Below are positions 1 to 6,041 of a DNA stretch of 15,072 nt, in pieces. The position numbers were made by a program, and so were the translations under genes. Under the pieces are notes generated by a model. The model searched no databases and was not told where the DNA came from. It saw nothing but the letters and a program-made list of their open reading frames with translations. The stretch comes from Paracoccaceae bacterium (GTDB lineage Bacteria; Pseudomonadota; Alphaproteobacteria; Rhodobacterales; Rhodobacteraceae): assembly GCA_030625695.1 (NCBI GenBank), contig DAOUQK010000045.1, forward strand, positions 1-15,072, in the 5' to 3' direction. The first letter of the stretch is position 1, and every line of letters begins with the position of its first letter.

Positions 1-23
1 TTTTTGATTTCGAGAATGTTCAT
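1..23 (-). CDS. Start of an ABC transporter ATP-binding subunit (partial)
   Basis: Only the first seven codons (MNILEIK) plus two bases are inside the window; the gene runs off the left edge. The ATG at 23-21 lies nine bases after the TAG stop of the upstream permease, and a strong ribosome binding site (AGGAGGGTGAT) overlaps that stop. A start of the form M-x-[IL]-L-E-[IVL]-K is usual for LivG/LivF-type ATPases, and the position directly after two permease genes is where such a subunit is expected. The identity rests on context, because no Walker motif is visible here. Confidence 0.7.
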
Positions 24-32
24 ATCACCCTC

Positions 33-1235
33 CTATTCCGCAGGCTTTGTGGTGCCGGATGGCGCGTTGTCATCTGACGGTTTACGTCGGAACCGCCGGG
101 CAATGCGCTGGCCACCTTCGACCAACCCGCCGGGCAGGAAAGTGACGATCAGCATGAACAGCAGGCCCAGCGTCAGATGCCAGCCCGAGCCGACAAAATG
201 TTCGACCACCCAGATCACCGCGTTCTCCAACCCGTCAGGCAGAAAACCAAACCATGTGTGCAGCACGCTTTCGTCGATCTTGGAAAAGATGTTTTCAAAG
301 TATTTGATGAAACCAGCACCCAGAACCGGACCAATCAAAGTACCGGCACCACCAAGGATGGTCATTAGGACCACTTCACCAGAGGCCGTCCATTGCATCC
401 GCTCAGCCCCGGCCAAAGGGTCCATCGAGGCCAGCAACCCACCTGCCAGACCGGCATACATGCCAGAGATGACAAAAGCCGCCAGGGTATAGGGCCGGGT
501 GTTCAACCCGGTATAGTTCATCCGCTGCTGGTTGGATTTCACGGCCCGCAGCATCAGACCAAATGGTGAGCGGAAGATACGGATCGACAGGTAAAACACC
601 GCGACCATGATGGCAGCACACAGGTAATAGCCTGCGTTGAAGTCAAACGACCAGCCGCCGGTTTCAAGCGTATAGGTCGAGCGCATCGAGAGACCGAACA
701 GATGTGGTAGATTTGGCAGGGCATCATTGTGGAAAATCTGTACGTCATCGGCGTATACCTGAAGGCCGGTCTCGCCATTGGTCAGGTTGAATTTTGGGTT
801 CGACAGGACCGAATAGGCCAAGGCGAACATCATCTGGGCAAATGCCAACGTCAGGATCGAGAAATAGATACCTGAGCGGCGTAAACTGACATAGCCGATT
901 GCCAAGGCAAAGATGCCCGAGACAATGACCGACAAAACGATGCCCGGTACCACATTATAGCTAAGCAGTTTGAACATCCAGACGGCCGAGTATGAGCCGA
1001 TTCCAAGGAACGCCGCATGGCCGAATGAAAGGTATCCGGTCAGCCCGAACAGGATGTTGAAACCGATAGCAAAGATGCCATAGATCACAAACCTCTGCAT
1101 CAGGTCCGGGTATCCGGCGTTGAACTGCGCCATGGCCGATCCGGTCGGGAACGGGTTCAGCAAGAACGGTGCCAGCATCGCCAGAACGGCGACGATCAGC
1201 AACATGGTGGCGTCTTTTTGGCTCATTCCGAACAT
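33..1235 (-). CDS. livM: LivM-type ABC transporter permease (HAAT family)
   Basis: A 400-residue inner-membrane permease of the branched-chain amino acid/urea/amide (HAAT) class. It would pair with the LivH-like permease encoded just upstream to move a small amino acid-, amide- or carboxylate-like solute handed over by the periplasmic binding protein. The sequence has about ten hydrophobic segments. It has the LivM-typical stretch 'FNILFGLTGYLSFGHAAFLGIG' (about residues 58-80) and the loop around 'GGAGTLIGPVLGAG' that contacts the ATPase. A polar insert of about 60 residues (about 145-205) between membrane segments makes it longer than the shortest LivM proteins. The ATG at 1235 follows GGAGGAAT, which lies in the end of the upstream gene; the gap is four bases, so translation is probably coupled. 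The true substrate cannot be read from the permease. Confidence 0.9.
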   Translation of the reverse strand: MFGMSQKDATMLLIVAVLAMLAPFLLNPFPTGSAMAQFNAGYPDLMQRFVIYGIFAIGFNILFGLTGYLSFGHAAFLGIGSYSAVWMFKLLSYNVVPGIVLSVIVSGIFALAIGYVSLRRSGIYFSILTLAFAQMMFALAYSVLSNPKFNLTNGETGLQVYADDVQIFHNDALPNLPHLFGLSMRSTYTLETGGWSFDFNAGYYLCAAIMVAVFYLSIRIFRSPFGLMLRAVKSNQQRMNYTGLNTRPYTLAAFVISGMYAGLAGGLLASMDPLAGAERMQWTASGEVVLMTILGGAGTLIGPVLGAGFIKYFENIFSKIDESVLHTWFGFLPDGLENAVIWVVEHFVGSGWHLTLGLLFMLIVTFLPGGLVEGGQRIARRFRRKPSDDNAPSGTTKPAE

Positions 1236-1239
1236 GGGA

Positions 1240-2271
1240 TTATTCCTCCATCACGCCCTTGCGGCCCATAAGGCCACGCGGACGAGTCAACAGAATGATG
1301 ATGGCAACCAGATAGATAACGATCTGGTTGATACCGGGGATGGTGGTGGTGGCCCAGGCGGTCGAAGCAAAGCTTTCAAGAATGCCCAGAAGGAAACCCG
1401 CCAGAACAGCGCCCGGCAATGACCCCATGCCACCGACAACAACCACCACAAAGCTAAGTACAAGAAAATCCATGCCCATATGGTAATTGGGTGGATTAAG
1501 CGGGCCGTACATGACCCCCGCAAGGCCGGCAACGGCGGCTGCAAGCCCGAACATGATGGTGAATCGCCGGTCGATGTCGATGCCCAGCAGGCCAACAGTT
1601 TCGCGGTCGGCCATTCCGGCCCGCACCACCATGCCGAAGGTGGTGAAGCGAAGAAAGGCGAATACTGCGGCGATGATTACGGTCGAAAAGGCGAAATATA
1701 TCATCCGCCAAAGGGGGTAGACGATGGCATTGACGTCAAACCCCATCATCACGCCCAGATCGACCGAGCCCTTGAAGGCGTCAGGTGGCGGTGTCTGAAT
1801 AGGGTTGGCACCGTAATAATGCTTGATGATCTCTTGCAGCACGATGGCCAGGCCAAAGGTGACCAAAATCTGGTCGGCGTGGGGGCGGCTGTAGAAATGT
1901 TTGATCAACCCGCGTTCCATGATGACACCGACGGCCAGCATGATGGGAATGGCAAACAGGACCGCCAATGGCACCGACCAGTCGATGATCGCACCACCGG
2001 TTTCGGGGCCGAACCAGGCCTCCAGATAGGGGGTTTTAACCTTGAGCGGCTGGCCCAGAAAATCCTTTTGCGTTTCGTCCAGGGTGATGAACGACAGGTT
2101 CAGGATACGTTGCAGGGTAACGGCACAAAACGCACCGATCATGAACAATGCACCATGGGCAAAGTTGACCACACCCAACGTGCCAAAGATCAGCGTCAGA
2201 CCAAGAGCGATCAGCGCATAAGCCGAGCCTTTATCGAGGCCGTTGAGAATTTGTAGAAGAAGTATGTCCAT
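1240..2271 (-). CDS. livH: LivH-type ABC transporter permease (HAAT family)
   Basis: A 343-residue inner-membrane permease, partner of the LivM-like protein. It opens with the LivH hallmark 'MDILLLQILNGLDKGSAYAL' followed by 'ALGLTLIFGTLGVVNFAHGA', and has eight or more hydrophobic segments. The ATPase-contact region 'AGMADRETVGLLGIDIDR' and the 'GGMGSLPGAVLAGFLLG' loop near the C-terminus are both visible. The ATG at 2271 was preferred over the in-frame GTG at 2280: it gives the family-typical N-terminus and has a G-rich ribosome binding region (GGGTGGGG) just before it. A hydrophilic insert of about 40 residues (about 60-100) separates early membrane helices. The gene follows the binding-protein gene after a hairpin-bearing gap, which fits lower expression than the binding protein. 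The ligand class (amino acid, amide, urea, short carboxylate) is unresolved. Confidence 0.9.
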   Translation of the reverse strand: MDILLLQILNGLDKGSAYALIALGLTLIFGTLGVVNFAHGALFMIGAFCAVTLQRILNLSFITLDETQKDFLGQPLKVKTPYLEAWFGPETGGAIIDWSVPLAVLFAIPIMLAVGVIMERGLIKHFYSRPHADQILVTFGLAIVLQEIIKHYYGANPIQTPPPDAFKGSVDLGVMMGFDVNAIVYPLWRMIYFAFSTVIIAAVFAFLRFTTFGMVVRAGMADRETVGLLGIDIDRRFTIMFGLAAAVAGLAGVMYGPLNPPNYHMGMDFLVLSFVVVVVGGMGSLPGAVLAGFLLGILESFASTAWATTTIPGINQIVIYLVAIIILLTRPRGLMGRKGVMEE

Positions 2272-2310
2272 GGTCCCCACCCGGTTTTTTCAGGGTATAC
2301 GACGAAAGTT

Positions 2311-2334
2311 GGCCGCGCGAAACACCGCGCGGCC
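2311..2334 (-). other. Intergenic RNA hairpin between binding-protein and permease genes
   Basis: A perfect 9-bp inverted repeat, GGCCGCGCG and CGCGCGGCC, with a 6-base loop, lies between the stop of the binding-protein gene (2352) and the start of the LivH-like gene (2271). No U-rich run follows it on the minus strand, so it is not a classical intrinsic terminator. Hairpins at this place in ABC importer operons commonly protect the upstream message or partly reduce read-through, so that the binding protein is made in excess of the permease. That role is inferred from position. Confidence 0.65.
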
Positions 2335-2351
2335 AGAGTTTTTCAGACTAA

Positions 2352-3695
2352 TTAGCCCGCGTTGCATTCGCCCAGCGAACCACCGGCAAACATCGGGTGA
2401 TCCGGCGCATATTCGACCTGCGCGCGCGGCGTCACTTCGACGATTTCCAACGTGTCGTATTCGTTGGTCGGGTTCTCTTTGCCCTTCATGACCAGCACGT
2501 CTTTGAAGCACTGGTGATCGTCGGCACGATACAGCGTTGGGCCATTGCCCATGCCATCGAACTCAAAACCTTCCAGAGCTTCGCCAACCGCACATGGGTT
2601 GAACGATCCGGCGCGGGTAACCGCATCCGCATACAGCAGCGTCTGAACATAGCACGTGTGCGCCGAGTTCGAAGGTGGTCGACCGTACTTTTCACCAAAC
2701 GATTTGACAAACGCCTTGGTACCTTCATCCGGCAACTGCCAGTTCCAGTTCATCGAACCGATCACGCCTTGCACGTTTTCACCGGCACCAGCCGCCATCA
2801 GTTCCGAATACAGCGGCACAACAATCTCGAACTGCTTGCCGTTGACCATCTTGTCACGCAGACCAAACTGAACCGCGTTGGTCAGCGAGTTGATCATGTT
2901 GCCGCCATAGTGGTTCAGCACCAGAACATCAGCACCCGAATTCAGAACCGGCGCGATATAGGCCGAGAAATCGGTCGAGGCCAGCGGCGTCAGCACGTTG
3001 TTGACAGTTTCCCATCCCACGGCTTCTGTGGCCGCCTGAATGCTTTCCTGCTGGGTCCAGCCCCACGTGTAATCCGCCGTCAGGTGATAGGCACGACGAT
3101 CAGCGCCATAGGCGTTCTTGAGCACAGGCGCGAGCGCCGCACCAGACATATAGCCGTTAAAGAAGTGACGGAAACCATTGGCTTTTTTGTCTTTGCCGGT
3201 GGTGTCATTCGAGTGCGTCAGGCCAGCCATAAAGATGATGCCTGCCTCTTGGCACAGACCCTGAACCGCGATGGCAACGCCCGAGGACGACCCGCCATTA
3301 ACCATCACAACCTTGTCTTTTTCGATCATCGACTTGGCGGATGCACGGGCTGCGTCGGATTTGGTCTGGGTGTCGCCGGTGACAAAGCCAACCTTCTTGC
3401 CCAGGATGCCGTTGCCCTGCAACGCCTTGGAACTGAAGGTGTTCAGCATGCCGCCGTCGCCTTCACCGTTCAGATGCTCGACCGCCAGCTTTTGGGCGCG
3501 CAGCTCATCGCCGCCTTCGTCCGCATAAGGGCCGGTTTGTGGCACGTTAAAGCCAAGCGTGACGGTGCCGCCGGTTGGCTCGTTGGTAAAGGCCGCGACG
3601 GACGAGGCCGTAAATATCGTCGGGATGGCAAGGCCGGCCCCGGCAAGAGAGCCGGTTTTCAGCACGCCGCGACGTGTGACGTTAGATTTGGACAT
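2352..3695 (-). CDS. Tat-exported periplasmic substrate-binding protein of a HAAT-type ABC importer
   Basis: A 447-residue type I periplasmic binding protein (Peripla_BP_6/LivK-like fold) that would capture the ligand for the LivH/LivM permeases encoded downstream. The N-terminus carries a twin-arginine signal: R8-R9 in 'VTRRGVLK', a hydrophobic stretch (about 14-30) and a likely cleavage after 'SSVAA' (residue 35). It is therefore probably exported folded. Family features include 'VTLGFNVPQTGPYADEG' at the mature N-terminus, 'MVNGGSSSGVAIAVQGLCQE' and 'HLTADYTWGW' in the hinge/ligand lobes. The ATG at 3695 follows GGGAGG six bases upstream. It is the first gene of the operon, divergent from an XRE/ScfR-type regulator, which is a likely controller. 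Annotation pipelines often label such proteins urea or branched-chain amino acid binding. I cannot assign the ligand; a short-chain acid or amide is possible given the regulator type. Confidence 0.88.
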   Translation of the reverse strand: MSKSNVTRRGVLKTGSLAGAGLAIPTIFTASSVAAFTNEPTGGTVTLGFNVPQTGPYADEGGDELRAQKLAVEHLNGEGDGGMLNTFSSKALQGNGILGKKVGFVTGDTQTKSDAARASAKSMIEKDKVVMVNGGSSSGVAIAVQGLCQEAGIIFMAGLTHSNDTTGKDKKANGFRHFFNGYMSGAALAPVLKNAYGADRRAYHLTADYTWGWTQQESIQAATEAVGWETVNNVLTPLASTDFSAYIAPVLNSGADVLVLNHYGGNMINSLTNAVQFGLRDKMVNGKQFEIVVPLYSELMAAGAGENVQGVIGSMNWNWQLPDEGTKAFVKSFGEKYGRPPSNSAHTCYVQTLLYADAVTRAGSFNPCAVGEALEGFEFDGMGNGPTLYRADDHQCFKDVLVMKGKENPTNEYDTLEIVEVTPRAQVEYAPDHPMFAGGSLGECNAG

Positions 3696-3914
3696 GAAAT
3701 CCTCCCATTACATGAAACGTGCCGATCTGTCCTGTTGGGGATTCATCGACACAGGCACATTTGTGCAAATTCAGTATGTGGCACAAGCCGAAAATCATGC
3801 AATAAACCTTTTGAAAGGCTGAATATTCTTGTAAAGGAATAGACGGGACAGTTTTAATGTTTGTAAATAATCTTATGCGGCAGCGCAGAAAGCCATTGAA
3901 ATCAGAGGTATGCT
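3696..3914. promoter_or_regulatory. Divergent regulatory region between the importer operon and the signalling cluster
   Basis: This 219-bp region must hold promoters for both the importer (minus) and the regulator cluster (plus). It is visibly more A+T-rich than the flanking genes. A GCACA-TT-TGTGC inverted repeat lies at 3755-3766. TTGTGC at 3761-3766 is also matched by GCACAA at 3781-3786, giving repeated half-sites. A second inverted repeat, CCTTTTGAAAGG, lies at 3807-3818. On the minus strand, TTGCAT and CATACT spaced 18 bp apart flank one of the GCACAA half-sites and could be a -35/-10 pair for the importer. No obvious strong promoter was seen for the plus-strand gene. The half-sites are candidate operators for the XRE-type protein encoded next door; this is inference. 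Confidence 0.5.
3755..3786. promoter_or_regulatory. Candidate operator array (GCACA/TGTGC half-sites)
   Basis: Three half-sites stand close together: GCACA (3755-3759), TGTGC (3762-3766) and GCACA (3781-3785). The first two form a perfect inverted repeat with a 2-bp centre, and the second and third form TTGTGC/GCACAA with a 14-bp spacer. The part at 3760-3769 reads TTTGTGCAAA, which resembles the TTTGCAAA-type sites bound by actinobacterial ScfR proteins such as RamB and PrpR but has two extra central bases. The array lies upstream of the importer, next to a gene for a ScfR-like regulator. Confidence 0.4.
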
Positions 3915-5225
3915 ATGGGCCGTGACACGCTAACCGGAAGTCGGATACGCGAACGCCGCATGATTGCCGGGATGCGCCAGGCGGAATTGGCGCGCCAGAT
4001 TGGCATTTCGGCGTCATATCTTAACCTGATCGAACATAACCGGCGAAGAATCGGCGGTAAACTCCTGTTGGATATTGCGGGTGTTCTGGGGGTAGAGCCT
4101 TCGATGCTCAGCGAAGGGGCCGAGGCCGCGTTGATTGCGACGCTAAAAGAGGCCGCGGCCGATACAAGAGGCGACTCGATAGCAGCCGAGACAGACCGCA
4201 CCGATGAGTTCGCGGGCCGTTTTCCCGGCTGGGCAGAGGTCCTGGCAGTGGGGCACCGTCGGATAGCGTCACTGGAGCGTAACGTCGAAGTGTTGTCAGA
4301 TCGGCTGACCCATGATCCGCAAATTGCCGCGTCATTGCACGAGGTTCTGTCGACCGCGGCCTCGATCAGGTCAACTGCGTCGATCCTGGCCGAGAGTGGT
4401 GAGTTGGAGCCACAATGGCGCGACCGGTTTCATCGCAATCTTAATCAGGACAGTCGTCGGTTGGCGCAAAGCAGCAAGGCTTTGGTGACCTATCTGGATG
4501 AAAGCGGAAAAATTGAAGACCGGCGCGGTATGCCGCAGGAAGAGGTCGAAGCGTTTTTCGCCACCAACGGCTATCATTTTGCCGGGGTTGAGAGTGGGGG
4601 TGAGGCACCTGAGGCGCTGATTAAGGCCGCACCGGAACTGGCCTCAGATGCAGCACGGGTAATTGCCGGGGTGGCGATGGCGCAATACATGCGGGACGCG
4701 GCGACCATGCCATTGGCCGCGTTTGGCCAAGCGTTGCAAAATGGCACGGACCCGGTGGATTTGGCGCGACAGTTCAACTCTGATCTGCCTTCGGTGTTTC
4801 GCCGCATGGCAGCGATGCCGGAAAACGTATTGCCGGGCGAGGTTGGGTTGGTGATTGCCGATGCATCGGGCAGTATTCTGTTTCGTAAACCAGTGACCGG
4901 GTTTGCTTTGCCACGGTTCGGCGCGTCCTGTCCATTGTGGCCGCTGTTTGGCGCGCTGACCCGACCGATGGTGGCGATCCGCCGGGTGGTGTCACAGCTT
5001 GGCCGCTCGGTCGTGCGGTTTGAATGTATGGCAGTGGCAACGCCGCAGGGAACGCCGGGGTTTGAGGTCGACCCGCAGTATCAATCGGTGATGCTGATCC
5101 GGACTTTGGGCAACGACGAAGAGGTGACGGGGGATGTGCAACAGGTCGGCAGTACTTGCCGGGTGTGCCCGCGCAGTGATTGTTCAGCGCGCCGCGAGCC
5201 GTCGATTTTAAACGAAGGGTTTTGA
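3915..5225 (+). CDS. XRE/ScfR-type transcriptional regulator with an internal DHp-like segment
   Basis: A 436-residue DNA-binding protein. Residues 8-65 form an XRE helix-turn-helix ('RQAELARQIGISASYLNLIE', then 'HNRRRIGGKLLLDIAGVLGV'). Residues about 105-135 look like a helical linker. Residues 142-191 resemble the dimerisation/phospho-histidine hairpin of a histidine kinase, with H142-E143 in the H-box position. Residues about 210-305 look like a degraded ImmA/IrrE-type region without HExxH. The C-terminal part (about 305-430) matches the ScfR/DUF2083-type sensor domain, ending in the Cys cluster 'CRVCPRSDCSARREPSIL' (C415, C418, C423). ScfR proteins such as RamB control short-chain acyl/acetate metabolism. 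The ATG at 3915 has GAGG seven bases upstream; an ATG at 3910 is out of frame. It is first in a cluster with a receiver-only response regulator and a sensor kinase, and divergent from an ABC importer. The family call is firm; the DHp-like reading is a hypothesis. Confidence 0.85.
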   Translation: MGRDTLTGSRIRERRMIAGMRQAELARQIGISASYLNLIEHNRRRIGGKLLLDIAGVLGVEPSMLSEGAEAALIATLKEAAADTRGDSIAAETDRTDEFAGRFPGWAEVLAVGHRRIASLERNVEVLSDRLTHDPQIAASLHEVLSTAASIRSTASILAESGELEPQWRDRFHRNLNQDSRRLAQSSKALVTYLDESGKIEDRRGMPQEEVEAFFATNGYHFAGVESGGEAPEALIKAAPELASDAARVIAGVAMAQYMRDAATMPLAAFGQALQNGTDPVDLARQFNSDLPSVFRRMAAMPENVLPGEVGLVIADASGSILFRKPVTGFALPRFGASCPLWPLFGALTRPMVAIRRVVSQLGRSVVRFECMAVATPQGTPGFEVDPQYQSVMLIRTLGNDEEVTGDVQQVGSTCRVCPRSDCSARREPSILNEGF

Positions 5226-5285
5226 CAGGGCGGGCAAATGCCGGGATAGTCGCGTGCAGGGGATATATTCTTTTGTGGAGGGAAT

Positions 5286-5666
5286 ATGGGGCGAAAAGTT
5301 TTATTGATCGAGGATGAGCCGAATATCATCGAAGCGATCCGGTTTCTACTGACCCGCGAAGCGTGGGAGGTTGAGACCCATTCGGATGGCACCGACGCGG
5401 TTGAGGTGATCCGCGCGAGCCAACCTGATCTGGTCATTCTTGATGTGATGCTGCCGGGCAAAAGCGGCATGGATATCCTGCGTGATCTGCGCGAAGTGCC
5501 GGAACTGGCCAAACTGCCGGTGCTGATGCTGACCGCACGCGGGCAGGTGCGCGACCGGGAAGAGGCCGAAAAGGCCGGGGTCAGCCGATTCATGACCAAA
5601 CCGTTTTCCAACAAAGAGGTGCTGATGGCGGTGCGGGACCTGCATGCGCAGGCGACCCAGTCATGA
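5286..5666 (+). CDS. Receiver-only (CheY-like) response regulator
   Basis: A 126-residue protein that is a single receiver domain. The acidic pair E9-D10, the phospho-acceptor D53 ('LVILDVMLPG'), the switch T83 ('MLTA') and the conserved K105 ('TKPF') are all present, so it should accept a phosphoryl group and Mg2+ normally. No DNA-binding or enzymatic output domain follows; the protein ends 21 residues after the lysine. The ATG at 5286 is preceded by GGAGGG. The gene starts 60 bp after the XRE/ScfR-type regulator, overlaps the small membrane-protein gene by ATGA, and lies upstream of a hybrid transporter-histidine kinase that is its likely phosphodonor. With no output domain it must act through a partner protein, for which the XRE protein is the neighbouring candidate. 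Confidence 0.93.
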   Translation: MGRKVLLIEDEPNIIEAIRFLLTREAWEVETHSDGTDAVEVIRASQPDLVILDVMLPGKSGMDILRDLREVPELAKLPVLMLTARGQVRDREEAEKAGVSRFMTKPFSNKEVLMAVRDLHAQATQS

Positions 5667-5983
5667 TAACCCCGCCTGAAGACACAAGCCCGGACCCGCC
5701 GCGCGCCACTCAGGCGTTGTTCCTTGAACGTCAGTCTTACAGGCGGCGACGGTTGGTGGATGTGGCGCGGCTGTTGCCGTTGCTTGGGGCGCTGTTGTTG
5801 TTGGTGCCGCTGTTATGGCCGGGAGAAAGCACAGGGGCAAACGGCGGGCTGGAAACGCCGATGTCCACGGCAATCACCTATATTTTTGCGGTCTGGGCGG
5901 TGTTGATTTTCGGCGCGGTCCTGTTTGGCATCGCCGCGCGGCGTTGGGGCGGGGACACGCGGCGTGCTGACACAGACACATAA
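5663..5983 (+). CDS. Small two-helix inner-membrane protein of unknown function
   Basis: A 106-residue protein with a proline-rich, charged N-terminal tail (about 1-34), a leucine-rich membrane segment (about 36-54), a short loop, a second membrane segment (about 70-92) and a basic/acidic C-terminal tail. I do not recognise a named family with confidence. Its ATG overlaps the TGA of the response-regulator gene (ATGA), so translation is coupled. It lies 58 bp upstream of the SLC5-type sensor kinase. Small membrane proteins next to SLC5-type transporters are a known pattern: DUF4212 subunits beside solute symporters, and CbrX in front of Pseudomonas cbrA. It may be an accessory subunit of the sensor; this is inferred from position and topology only. 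Confidence 0.75.
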   Translation: MITPPEDTSPDPPRATQALFLERQSYRRRRLVDVARLLPLLGALLLLVPLLWPGESTGANGGLETPMSTAITYIFAVWAVLIFGAVLFGIAARRWGGDTRRADTDT

Positions 5984-6041
5984 AGCGCTTCCAGTTAATA
6001 CTGTATCACATGTAAACGCTGTAGGTGGGAGGTCTGACTGA

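Noticed and set aside
1480..2256. A 258-codon plus-strand open frame opposite the LivH-like gene
   Set aside because: His/Asp/Gly-rich antisense translation without motifs; the minus-strand permease explains the region.
3781..3805. A possible sigma-54 promoter (TGGCAC at 3779-3784)
   Set aside because: No TTGC element occurs at the required spacing from the GG, so the -24/-12 pattern fails.
2397..3842. A 481-codon open frame on the plus strand
   Set aside because: It lies antisense to the binding-protein gene, has an Arg/His-rich composition without domain character, and comes from the codon bias of the real minus-strand gene.
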